From JABWCE01 sp046154525 (GTDB taxonomy: Bacteria > Bacteroidota > Bacteroidia > NS11-12g > UBA9320), in NCBI GenBank assembly GCA_046154525.1, contig JBJXDS010000050.1, positions 1 to 9,072 of the forward strand: a stretch of 9,072 nucleotides of DNA, in the 5' to 3' direction. A program made the translations under genes and the position numbers. The notes under the pieces are model-generated. The model worked only from the letters and a program-made list of their open reading frames with translations, had not been told where the DNA came from and ran no database searches. Numbering within the stretch: the stretch's first letter is position 1; the number at the start of each line of letters is the position of its first letter. This document shows positions 1-6,750 of this stretch, in pieces.

Positions 1-1775
1 ATCTCATTTTCGTTTGTGTCAATTTCTTTTTTAAGCGTAGCAATTTCAATATCCAATGCATCAATTTGCTTTTTCAAAGTTTTGATTAACGTGTCTTTGT
101 GTGGAAGGTTTTCAGCTTTTGGTTTTACATGAACTACCGGTGCTTCTTTCGTCGCCGTTTTTGTTGCGGCTTTATTCTTTAATCGTTGATGGTTCCATGG
201 TTCAAACTCGGCATACGTTCCGGGGTATTCTTTAATTTGATTATCTTCTATCCACCAAATCTTGTTGGCTATTTGGCTTACAAAATGCCTGTCGTGGCTC
301 ACCACTATAAAACTTCCGGCATAGTCGTTAAATACATCAATAAGGATGTCAATACTCTGCATGTCCAAGTGATTGGTAGGCTCATCCAATACCAAAAAAT
401 TAGCCCCTGTGGTCACCATTTTGGCCAATGAAACACGGGCTTTTTCACCTCCGCTCAGTACTTTTATTTTTTTAAATACATCATCGCCCTGAAACAAGAA
501 ACCTCCGAGAAGTCCTCGTAAATCTCCTTCGGTTTTGTTGGTAGCAAAACTTGCCAGTTCTTGTATCACATCATTTTCCAAATTCAAACTTTCCAACTGA
601 TGCTGGGCGTAGAATGATTGAATAAGATTATATCCCATTATGCGTTCGCCTGTATGGTTTTCAGTTCCGGCAATTATGCGTAAAACAGTACTTTTACCTT
701 TTCCATTCGCACCAATCAGGGCTATCCTATCACCTCTATCCAAAAGAATGCTGGCTTTTTTCAATATTTCAATTGGGCCGTAGGATTTGCTCACATTTTT
801 TAATTCACAAATTACCTTACCCGGTTCTTTTAAAATATTAAACCGGATATTTATTTTGGAATTGTCCTGAACCACCGCTTCCACCAAATCTAATTTATCC
901 AGCATTTTTACCCGGCTTTGCACCAATGTTGACTTACTTGCTTTAGCTTTAAATCGGTTTATAAACCGTTCCTGTTGGCGGATATAATCCTGTTGGTTTT
1001 CATATTGGCGGGTTTGTAAATCGTCCCGTTCTTCTTTTTGTTCCAGATATTGTTCAAAATTCCCGGTGTATTGGTAAACCTTTTGATTGGCAATTTCCAC
1101 AATTTTGGTAACCATACGATTGAGGAAGTACCTGTCATGGGAAACAATTATGACCGTTCCTTCATAATCTGAAAGATAGGTTTCGAGCCACTCAATACTT
1201 GGTAAGTCCAGGTGATTCGTAGGTTCATCCAATAATAAAAGCTGCGGTTTCATCAAAAGCATTTTGGCAAGCATCACCCTCATACGCCATCCTCCCGAAA
1301 ATTCAGACAATGGGCGACTTAAATCAGCCGTACTAAACCCAAGACCTTCCAATATTTCTTCTGTTTTGTAGCGAATATCATAGCCATCGCTGTGCAGAAA
1401 CTCCTCCTGCATTTCGCCTAGCTTATGAAGGTTGTCTTCTGAGTAATCCGTTTCAACTATTTTAAGAAGCTTTTCAATTTCAGCTTCCAGAAACAATTGT
1501 CGTTCAAAAGCCTGCATGGCCACGTTCACAATGGGTTCATCGCTTTCATACGATAAAAGGTCCTGGTTTAAAAATCCGATAGTCAAACTTTTAAGTTTAC
1601 TAATATCCCCTTCACGTAAAGGGTATTCGCCGGTAATAACGCGTAAAAGTGTACTTTTTCCTGTACCGTTTTTGCCAACCAGGCCAATCCGTTCTTTTGG
1701 TTTAATGTGCCAATCGGCATCTTTGTAAAGGTATCGTCCTCCAAATTCGAAGGAGAAATTACTTAATGAGATCAT
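1..1775 (-). CDS. ABC-F family ATPase with two ABC domains (3' end beyond window)
   Basis: A soluble ABC-F protein. The family binds the ribosomal E site and hydrolyses ATP to act on translation; some members protect against antibiotics. The ATG at 1775 opens a frame that stays open for 591 codons to the left edge, so the C-terminus is missing. The first ABC domain has Walker A GKNGTGKST at about residues 34-42, signature LSEFSGGW near 154-161 and Walker B LLLLDEPTNHLD near 177-188. A charged helical linker, about 235-305, matches the tRNA-contacting linker of the family. The second domain has GANGKGKST at about 355-363, LSGGEKAR near 438-445 and LDEPTNHLD near 460-468. After about 525 comes a Lys/Ala-rich stretch and a predicted coiled coil, as in Uup-like members. 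No membrane segments are present, so it is not a transporter. Both ATP sites look intact. The subfamily (Uup, YheS or a resistance type) cannot be set by eye, so I give no symbol. Confidence 0.95.
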   Translation of the reverse strand, partial: MISLSNFSFEFGGRYLYKDADWHIKPKERIGLVGKNGTGKSTLLRVITGEYPLREGDISKLKSLTIGFLNQDLLSYESDEPIVNVAMQAFERQLFLEAEIEKLLKIVETDYSEDNLHKLGEMQEEFLHSDGYDIRYKTEEILEGLGFSTADLSRPLSEFSGGWRMRVMLAKMLLMKPQLLLLDEPTNHLDLPSIEWLETYLSDYEGTVIIVSHDRYFLNRMVTKIVEIANQKVYQYTGNFEQYLEQKEERDDLQTRQYENQQDYIRQQERFINRFKAKASKSTLVQSRVKMLDKLDLVEAVVQDNSKINIRFNILKEPGKVICELKNVSKSYGPIEILKKASILLDRGDRIALIGANGKGKSTVLRIIAGTENHTGERIMGYNLIQSFYAQHQLESLNLENDVIQELASFATNKTEGDLRGLLGGFLFQGDDVFKKIKVLSGGEKARVSLAKMVTTGANFLVLDEPTNHLDMQSIDILIDVFNDYAGSFIVVSHDRHFVSQIANKIWWIEDNQIKEYPGTYAEFEPWNHQRLKNKAATKTATKEAPVVHVKPKAENLPHKDTLIKTLKKQIDALDIEIATLKKEIDTNENE

Positions 1776-1815
1776 TTATTGTTGTAATTTATTTTTGTCT
1801 TTTTTTAATTTTAAA

Positions 1816-1831
1816 AAAGGTTAAAACCTTT
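1816..1831 (-). terminator. candidate Rho-independent terminator after nhaD
   Basis: The arms AAAGGTT and AACCTTT form a 7-bp perfect stem around two bases (or a shorter stem with a larger loop). Read on the minus strand, the stem runs straight into a T run. It lies about 90 bases past the nhaD stop and 40 bases before the ABC-F start, so it could end the nhaD transcript. The stem has only two G-C pairs, so this is tentative. Confidence 0.35.
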
Positions 1832-1898
1832 CCATAATTATTTCTTTTTCATAGCCCACGTTTCATACCGAGGACTATATTAAATTTAATTTCTAATT

Positions 1899-1914
1899 AA
1901 TCGTTTTAACGATT
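1899..1914. repeat. short inverted repeat just downstream of nhaD
   Basis: AATCGT and ACGATT are 6-base perfect arms around a 4-base loop, 8 bases past the nhaD stop codon. No T run follows on the minus strand. It could be an mRNA 3'-end stem or chance in AT-rich DNA. The rest of the 147-base gap between nhaD and the ABC-F gene holds the candidate terminator at 1816-1831 and no full TAnnTTTG box pointing at the ABC-F gene. Confidence 0.3.
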
Positions 1915-1922
1915 TCAACACC

Positions 1923-3191
1923 CTAATTCATGATTATATATACCCCGGCACCGGCAAAAAATCCAAGCAATGCAAGGAGTGATATATTTTTTAAGTACCA
2001 AATAAAATTAATTTTTTCCAAACCCATAGCGGCTACTCCGGCGGCTGAACCTATTATCAAAACACTTCCACCAACGCCGGTGCTATAGGCCAAAAATTCC
2101 CAAAAATAATGATCGGCCGGGAATTGTTCCAAACTATACATTCCCTGGGCTGCAGCTACTAACGGCACATTATCTACAATTGCAGATAATAAGCCTAAAA
2201 GCATAGCTATTGTGGCATCTGTTCTAAAAGTTTGGCTGAGTGATAGCGCTAAATTTTTCAATAAACCCGAACTTTCCAAAGCCGAAATAGCTAATAGAAT
2301 TCCCATAAAAAATAGAATGCTGGAAGTATCTATTTTGCGGAGCACCCCGGCCACCGAAAGATTATCTTTATAATCCGAATCCTTGCGTTTATGCATAATT
2401 TCGGTGATTACCCACATAACCCCAAGGCCAATAAGTATGCCCATAAAGGGGGGTAAATGAGTAAGGGTTTTAAAAACGGGAACAAAAATTAAGCATCCCA
2501 AACCTGTAAAAAACACAACATTTCTTTCTAAGGCTGTTGTAGACAAATTTTGTTTTGAAGCATTTATACCCTTAGCTTTTAACGAACCTTTAAACCGAAA
2601 GGAAACAATTATTAAAGGAATCAACATGCAAACTAAACTAGGTAAAATAAGGCTCGACATTATTTTAACCGGTGATATTTGTCCGCCAATCCACAGCATG
2701 GTTGTAGTTACATCACCCAAGGGTGACCAAGCACCACCCGCATTGGCAGCAATCACTATCATTCCGGCAAACAGCAATCGTTTTTTTTGCTCTTCCACCA
2801 ATTTGCGGAGCAATGAGATCATAACAATGGTGGTGGTAAGATTATCTAAAATGGCGGATAAAAAAAACGTAATGCCACAAACCATCCAAAGTAAATTTCG
2901 TATTTTTTTTGTACTTATTCGTTGGGAAATTATTTCAAAACCATCATGGGCATCAATTAATTCTACAATAACCATGGCTCCCAATAGAAAAAATAATATT
3001 CCTGAAATATTACCTAAATGGTGCATCAGTTGTTCGTTTACCAATTCCTTATCGGTATTAAAATGTATAAAAACCACCCAACTCATAACACCGGTAATTA
3101 ATGCACTAGCGGCCTTATTGAGGTGCAACGGATGCTCAAAAGCAATGGCCAAATAGCCGATAATGAAGATGAGGATAATTGTAAGAATCAT
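1923..3191 (-). CDS. nhaD: Na+/H+ antiporter, NhaD family
   Basis: A 422-residue inner-membrane protein of the NhaD branch of the ion transporter superfamily. The family exchanges Na+ (or Li+) for H+ and supports salt and alkali tolerance. Hydrophobic segments run almost end to end, starting with the N-terminal segment MILTIILIFIIGYLAIAF. Family hallmarks are visible. The first re-entrant hairpin has SAILDNLTTTIVM at 112-124 followed by NAGGAWSPLGDVTTTMLWI at 150-168. The second inverted repeat has SAIVDNVPLVAA at 336-347 and the glycine-rich GSAAGVAAMG at 381-390. The paired DN motifs (D116-N117 and D340-N341) are where the family is expected to coordinate the ion. Length is normal and the frame is intact. 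There is no Shine-Dalgarno sequence. The gene follows ribBA on the same strand after 166 bases and may be read through from it: the best -7 match of its own, at 3194-3201, has one mismatch. Confidence 0.93.
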   Translation of the reverse strand: MILTIILIFIIGYLAIAFEHPLHLNKAASALITGVMSWVVFIHFNTDKELVNEQLMHHLGNISGILFFLLGAMVIVELIDAHDGFEIISQRISTKKIRNLLWMVCGITFFLSAILDNLTTTIVMISLLRKLVEEQKKRLLFAGMIVIAANAGGAWSPLGDVTTTMLWIGGQISPVKIMSSLILPSLVCMLIPLIIVSFRFKGSLKAKGINASKQNLSTTALERNVVFFTGLGCLIFVPVFKTLTHLPPFMGILIGLGVMWVITEIMHKRKDSDYKDNLSVAGVLRKIDTSSILFFMGILLAISALESSGLLKNLALSLSQTFRTDATIAMLLGLLSAIVDNVPLVAAAQGMYSLEQFPADHYFWEFLAYSTGVGGSVLIIGSAAGVAAMGLEKINFIWYLKNISLLALLGFFAGAGVYIIMN

Positions 3192-3282
3192 TTCAAAATT
3201 TTAAACATCTGATTATATGGAAACAGATCCCTCTGCCTTCTTCTAAGGTGGACAACTGACCCAAGATGAATTGACGCGGCTT

Positions 3283-3317
3283 ATTGTACATTGAATATTG
3301 AGAATTGATTATTGAAC
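3283..3317. repeat. heptanucleotide repeat, five ATTGNNN units
   Basis: ATTG recurs at 3283, 3290, 3297, 3304 and 3311, exactly every 7 bases. Four of the five units read ATTGA; the first reads ATTGT. The last two bases of each unit vary. A run of T follows from 3319. It lies in the gap between ribBA and nhaD, and the period of 7 is not a multiple of 3, so it is not coding in origin. Function is unknown. Confidence 0.8.
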
Positions 3318-3326
3318 ATTTTTTTA

Positions 3327-3354
3327 AGAACTTATAACAAAGAACTTAGAACTT
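3327..3354. repeat. second heptanucleotide repeat, AGAACTT units
   Basis: AGAACTT occurs at 3327, 3341 and 3348, with a diverged unit (ATAACAA) at 3334, so four units sit in a 7-base register. The array ends 3 bases before the ribBA stop codon boundary. It shares the 7-base period of the neighbouring ATTG array but has a different unit, shifted by two bases in phase. It may be part of one dispersed intergenic element with that array. Confidence 0.7.
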
Positions 3355-3357
3355 CCA

Positions 3358-4560
3358 TTAAAGATCATGTCCCATTTTATCTCGTTTTGTATCCAAGTAT
3401 TTTTTGTTGTGTTTATTAGCTTTAATTTTTATGGCCACATTTTCTACTATTTCCAAACCGTAACCTACCAATCCAGTTCTTTTTTGAGGATTATTGCTCA
3501 TCAACCGCATTTTACTTACGCCTAAATCGCGTAATATTTGAGCCCCGATTCCATACTCGCGCTGGTCCATTTGAAACCCTAATTGAAGGTTGGCTTCCAC
3601 CGTATCCAGGCCCTGTTCCTGCAATTTGTAGGCCTTCAATTTATTTATCAAACCAATGCCCCGGCCTTCCTGGTTCATATAAACGATCACACCTTTGCCT
3701 TCTTTTTCAATCATATTCATGGCCGCATTTAGTTGCGGACCACAATCGCAACGGCAGCTTCCAAAAATATCACCAGTAATACACGAAGAATGCACACGGG
3801 TCAAAACGGGTTCTCCTTCTTTCCAACTGCCCTTTATTAAGGCGATATGTTCCTGATCGGTATTAATTTGCTTGTAGGCTACCAAATCAAAATCACCGTG
3901 AAGGGTGGGCAGATCCACACTTATAATTCGTTTTATCAGGCTTTCCTTTTCAAGTCTGTATTTTATAAGTTCCTCAATAGAAATAATTTTAAGATCAAAT
4001 TTTTTAGCAACTTTTAATAGATCCGGAAGCCTAGCCATGGTTCCATCTTCGTTCAATATTTCAACAATGCAACCAATTGGCGGTAAACCTGCCAAACGTG
4101 CCAAATCAATTGCGGCCTCGGTATGCCCGGCTCTTCTTAAAACTCCTTCACTTCTGGCAATCAATGGAAAAATATGTCCCGGTCTTCCCAAATCATCAGG
4201 TTTAGTATCCGAATTTACCAATGCTTGTATTGTTTTTGAACGATCCTGGGCTGAAATACCTGTGGTGCAGCCATGCCCCAGTAAATCAACTGATACGGTA
4301 AAGGCGGTTTTGTGATGGTCGGTATTATTGGTAACCATTAATTCAAGACCTAGTTCCTTGCATCGTTCTTCTGATAAAGGAACGCAAATTAATCCCCGGC
4401 CTTCGCGGGCCATAAAGTTAATCATTTCAGGAGTTACATTACTGGCGGCCGTAAGAAAATCCCCTTCATTTTCCCGGTTTTCATCGTCCACCACAATGAC
4501 TATTTTGCCGTTTTTTATATCCTCAATAGCCGAGTCAATTGTATCTAATTTTGTTTTCAT
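3358..4560 (-). CDS. ribBA: bifunctional DHBP synthase / GTP cyclohydrolase II
   Basis: A cytosolic enzyme that makes both precursors of riboflavin. The N-terminal RibB domain turns ribulose 5-phosphate into 3,4-dihydroxy-2-butanone 4-phosphate plus formate. The C-terminal RibA domain opens GTP to the diaminopyrimidine. Numbering is from the ATG at 4560. RibB (about 1-200) shows DDENRENEGDF at 25-35, HKTAF at 83-87, GCTTGIS at 97-103, RPGHIFPL at 126-133 and RRAGHTEAAIDLARLAG at 142-158. RibA (about 205-400) shows zinc ligands Cys260, Cys271 and Cys273 in the CITGDIFGSCRCDC segment, QEGRGIGL at 297-304 and NNPQKRTGL at 356-364. Both active sites look intact. An in-frame TTG at 4569 would add three residues; I prefer the ATG because it gives the usual short N-terminus, MKTKLDTIDSAI. 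A -7 box lies 33 bases upstream, leaving no room for an FMN riboswitch. It diverges from the pirin gene. Confidence 0.97.
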   Translation of the reverse strand: MKTKLDTIDSAIEDIKNGKIVIVVDDENRENEGDFLTAASNVTPEMINFMAREGRGLICVPLSEERCKELGLELMVTNNTDHHKTAFTVSVDLLGHGCTTGISAQDRSKTIQALVNSDTKPDDLGRPGHIFPLIARSEGVLRRAGHTEAAIDLARLAGLPPIGCIVEILNEDGTMARLPDLLKVAKKFDLKIISIEELIKYRLEKESLIKRIISVDLPTLHGDFDLVAYKQINTDQEHIALIKGSWKEGEPVLTRVHSSCITGDIFGSCRCDCGPQLNAAMNMIEKEGKGVIVYMNQEGRGIGLINKLKAYKLQEQGLDTVEANLQLGFQMDQREYGIGAQILRDLGVSKMRLMSNNPQKRTGLVGYGLEIVENVAIKIKANKHNKKYLDTKRDKMGHDL

Positions 4561-4593
4561 AAACCCCAATTACGGGTGATTTTAAAAGAGGTG

Positions 4594-4601
4594 CAAAAAT
4601 A
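4594..4601 (-). promoter_or_regulatory. Bacteroidota -7 promoter box for ribBA
   Basis: Read on the minus strand this is TATTTTTG, a full match to TAnnTTTG. It leaves 33 bases to the ribBA ATG. A TTG lies 14 bases further upstream and a TTTG 24 bases upstream; neither falls in the usual 17-23 spacing, so the -33 element is unclear. Confidence 0.6.
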
Positions 4602-4620
4602 AAGTGTTTAATTGTCAATT

Positions 4621-4666
4621 AACCGCAAAGTTCGCAAAGTTTTAACCGTAAAGACCGACAAGGAAA
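4621..4666. repeat. imperfect 23-base tandem duplication built from GCAAAG nonamers
   Basis: Two 23-base copies (4621-4643 and 4644-4666) both start AACCG and match at about 14 of the first 19 bases. Inside the first copy CGCAAAGTT occurs twice back to back (4624-4632 and 4633-4641). The second copy carries the diverged forms GTAAAG (4648) and GACAAG (4657), again 9 bases apart. It sits between the divergent -7 boxes of ribBA and the pirin gene. I recall similar GCAAAG arrays in Bacteroidota intergenic DNA but cannot verify this here. Confidence 0.7.
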
Positions 4667-4744
4667 TTTGTGTCTTTTGCGAAAATCATAAAAATGAATT
4701 GTGTTTTAAAAAATCAAAACTTTAAATCCTCAGAGCTGTTTTAT

Positions 4745-4752
4745 TATTTTTG
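4745..4752 (+). promoter_or_regulatory. Bacteroidota -7 promoter box for the pirin gene
   Basis: TATTTTTG is a full match to TAnnTTTG, with only 7 bases to the ATG at 4760. No TTG lies at the usual -33 spacing. The predicted transcript would have a leader of only a few bases, too short for a ribosome binding site. Confidence 0.6.
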
Positions 4753-4759
4753 AACTATC

Positions 4760-5893
4760 ATGAACGAAAAATTACCTCGCCGAAATTTTGTAAACAAACT
4801 ATCTATAGGTATAACATCTTTACTTGCTCTACCTTTAGCTGGTGCAGTTAAAAGTTTTAAAAAAACCATTGAACCAGAAGACATGAAGAATCCAATAAAA
4901 AATATAAAACCCCTCGGTTTTCAATGGGATACCGCCGACCCATTTTTGTTTTGCGTGCATCACGAAGATTATTTTCCCAAAGGAAATGATGTAATGGGAC
5001 CTGATAAATCCTATCTTTCTGGTCGTCACATAGGCGATGATTTTATTATAAAAGACGGTTTCAGGATGTATCATGGTAAAACCGTTCCCGGTTTCCCCGG
5101 CCATCCGCACCGGGGATTTGAAACTATAACCGTGGTAAGAAAGGGATTGGTAGATCACGCTGATTCATTGGGTGCTGCGGGAAGATATGGTAATGGAGAC
5201 GTGCAATGGATGACGGCTGGTAAAGGAGTACAACATTCTGAAATGTTTCCTTTATTGCATAAAGACAAAGAAAACACCATGGAATTATTTCAAATTTGGC
5301 TAAACCTGCCCAAGAAAAATAAAATGGTGGATGCCCATTTTAAAATGCTTTGGAGCGATGGTATTCCCAGATTTACCAATGAAGATAAAACCATGGAAAT
5401 AGAAGTAATAGCGGGGAAATTGGGAGATAAAATAGCCCAAACTCCTCCGCCTGATTCCTGGGCGGCCGACCCGGCTAATGAAGTAGCCGTGTGCAATATT
5501 AAAATGAAACCCAATACCAAATGGACGTTGCCCAAAGCCTCGGCAGGAATAAACCGAAACTTATATTTTTATGAAGGAGATAGCCTAAAAGTAGCCGACC
5601 AAACAGTAACAAATTATTGTGCTGTAGAAGTGGAAGCCGATATGGATATTACCATTGAAAGCCAAACTGACGATGTAAGTATTTTGGTGTTGCAAGGCAA
5701 ACCTATTGGCGAACCAGTAATGCAATACGGGCCCTTTGTAATGAACACCAAGGAAGAAATAAACCAGGCTTTTGAAGACTACCATAAAACCCAGTTTGGC
5801 GGCTGGCCATGGCCAAAGTATGACCAGGTGCATGACAGAAATAAAGGGAGATTTGCGAAGCATAGTGACGGGAGGTTGGAGGAGAAGGGGTAA
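4760..5893 (+). CDS. pirin-family bicupin protein with a Tat export signal
   Basis: A 377-residue protein with the two cupin domains of pirins. Some family members are quercetin dioxygenases and others are redox or transcription partners; which applies here is unknown. The N-terminal pirin domain (about 50-185) has HPHRGFETIT, giving His115 and His117, and GKGVQHSEMFP, giving His159 and Glu161. These match the four metal ligands of known pirins. The C-terminal pirin domain runs from about 240 to 350 and includes GKPIGEPVMQYGPFVMNT. Residues 1-31 look like a twin-arginine signal: Arg7-Arg8 in PRRNFVNK, then a hydrophobic stretch LSIGITSLLALPLAGAV. Characterised pirins that I know of are intracellular, so a periplasmic form is notable. 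An internal Met42 would give a leaderless cytosolic protein of ordinary pirin form, but the promoter box just before 4760 supports the long form. The lipoprotein gene starts 33 bases downstream. Confidence 0.93.
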   Translation: MNEKLPRRNFVNKLSIGITSLLALPLAGAVKSFKKTIEPEDMKNPIKNIKPLGFQWDTADPFLFCVHHEDYFPKGNDVMGPDKSYLSGRHIGDDFIIKDGFRMYHGKTVPGFPGHPHRGFETITVVRKGLVDHADSLGAAGRYGNGDVQWMTAGKGVQHSEMFPLLHKDKENTMELFQIWLNLPKKNKMVDAHFKMLWSDGIPRFTNEDKTMEIEVIAGKLGDKIAQTPPPDSWAADPANEVAVCNIKMKPNTKWTLPKASAGINRNLYFYEGDSLKVADQTVTNYCAVEVEADMDITIESQTDDVSILVLQGKPIGEPVMQYGPFVMNTKEEINQAFEDYHKTQFGGWPWPKYDQVHDRNKGRFAKHSDGRLEEKG

Positions 5894-5914
5894 TAATTAA
5901 CTAAATTAATAACT

Positions 5915-5922
5915 TAATTTTG
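5915..5922 (+). promoter_or_regulatory. Bacteroidota -7 promoter box for the lipoprotein gene
   Basis: TAATTTTG is a full match to TAnnTTTG and ends 4 bases before the ATG at 5927. If it is used, transcription should begin at or very near the start codon, giving a leaderless mRNA. There is no TTG at the expected -33 position, which falls at the pirin stop codon. Read-through from the pirin gene is the alternative. Confidence 0.5.
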
Positions 5923-5926
5923 ACTT

Positions 5927-6676
5927 ATGAATAAAATAAATCCCTTCAAAATTTCTATCAATATTACATTTTTATTTGTTTCATGTTACAGTACAAACAA
6001 ATATTTTGGAAAAAGGGATTCTAATCAATTTGTGATGATGGATTATAGCAGTGATGTATTTATTACCCATACCTCATTTTCATATTTTGCTACTCAAGGA
6101 ATTAGAAGTGACATTCAACTAATGGGTAAAGAAAAAGAATCTTATAGTGTTGATTTAGGTAACTTTTATTTTAATGATTCCTTGCTGACAATAAATGGAA
6201 AAAGAACCCATCAGTTTTCTGATTCATATAATAGATCGTTCAATAGACATGTTGGAAATACAGTTAATTTTAAATACGATGGCAATGATTCTTTAGGTTT
6301 TGAGCCTTATGCCAGCATAATAAAAATAGTAAAAGCATTAAAATCAAATATGTCCCCATTGAATTTTAAAGTAGATTTAACCAAAGATTTTAAAATTGAA
6401 TGGGAACCAGAAAATAAAAAAGACTATTTGGCGATCTATGTAAAATGGTATGGAGATAGAAATATTCAAATTCCTAAACTTTGGTCAAAATTCATAAAGG
6501 ACAATGGTTCCTTCATCATTCCTAACTCTGTTTTTAAAGATTATTCTCCTAAGGGAAAAGTGGATATTGACTTGGTAAGATTTTCTTCTGTTTCAAAAAA
6601 ATCAGGCAAAAAGAAAGTTTTTATTTTATCAAAAAGCACCTTATCAAGTTTGTTTAGAATTGCAAAGCCTGACTAA
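5927..6676 (+). CDS. putative lipoprotein of unknown function
   Basis: A 249-residue protein that I do not recognise. The N-terminus looks like a lipoprotein signal: Lys3 and Lys8, a hydrophobic stretch ISINITFLF, then the lipobox-like FVSC with Cys20 as the lipidation site. The rest has no further membrane segment. It is rich in aromatic, Asn, Ser and Lys residues, with alternating polar and hydrophobic stretches that suggest beta structure, for example IEWEPENKKDYLAIYVKWYG near 157-176. The tail is basic (KKSGKKK). Sampled 60-base lines give about 20-30% GC, against 37-52% in the pirin gene next to it, so it may have a separate origin. It follows the pirin gene by 33 bases and could be cotranscribed, but it has its own -7 box. 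The frame is intact and codon use looks coding; function is open. Confidence 0.75.
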   Translation: MNKINPFKISINITFLFVSCYSTNKYFGKRDSNQFVMMDYSSDVFITHTSFSYFATQGIRSDIQLMGKEKESYSVDLGNFYFNDSLLTINGKRTHQFSDSYNRSFNRHVGNTVNFKYDGNDSLGFEPYASIIKIVKALKSNMSPLNFKVDLTKDFKIEWEPENKKDYLAIYVKWYGDRNIQIPKLWSKFIKDNGSFIIPNSVFKDYSPKGKVDIDLVRFSSVSKKSGKKKVFILSKSTLSSLFRIAKPD

Positions 6677-6700
6677 TTTTCGAATTTATTTCTGACATTC

Positions 6701-6716
6701 TGCAATATCCATTGCA
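6701..6716. promoter_or_regulatory. candidate operator or hairpin before the glycosyltransferase
   Basis: TGCAAT and ATTGCA are perfect 6-base arms around ATCC. The dyad centre is about 20 bases upstream of the -7 box, where the -33 region should be, so a bound regulator could block or recruit polymerase. It could instead be a 3'-end stem for the lipoprotein mRNA, although only a weak T stretch follows. Confidence 0.35.
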
Positions 6717-6727
6717 AACGTTTTGGT

Positions 6728-6735
6728 TACTTTTG
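6728..6735 (+). promoter_or_regulatory. Bacteroidota -7 promoter box for the glycosyltransferase
   Basis: TACTTTTG is a full match to TAnnTTTG, with 15 bases to the ATG at 6751. The only nearby TTG lies 13 bases upstream, closer than the usual 17-23. Confidence 0.55.
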
Positions 6736-6750
6736 CCGAAATAAATTATT

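Larger units (their letters stand above)
6683..6747. repeat. 10-base inverted repeat bracketing the glycosyltransferase promoter
   Basis: AATTTATTTC at 6683-6692 is the exact reverse complement of GAAATAAATT at 6738-6747. The arms are 45 bases apart and enclose the -7 box at 6728-6735. The right arm ends 3 bases before the start codon. It could be a regulatory dyad or chance in AT-rich DNA. Confidence 0.35.

Noticed and set aside
1790..1797. TATTTTTG on the plus strand, a -7 box match
   Set aside because: It points away from the ABC-F gene and towards the 3' end of nhaD, has no TTG at the right spacing, and no plus-strand gene follows. Probably chance in AT-rich DNA.
2626..3156. Open plus-strand frame of 176 codons inside nhaD
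   Set aside because: It is antisense to a well-supported NhaD gene, has no family-like sequence, and is best explained as a shadow frame.
3225..3248. Short hairpins CAGA/TCTG and CCTT/AAGG as a ribBA terminator
   Set aside because: Stems are only 4 base pairs, and no T run follows on the minus strand.
3905..4315. Open plus-strand frame of 136 codons inside ribBA
   Set aside because: It is opposite conserved RibB sequence and has no recognisable protein features.
4561..4569. TTG start three codons upstream for ribBA
   Set aside because: The ATG at 4560 is a stronger start codon and gives the ordinary N-terminus of the family.
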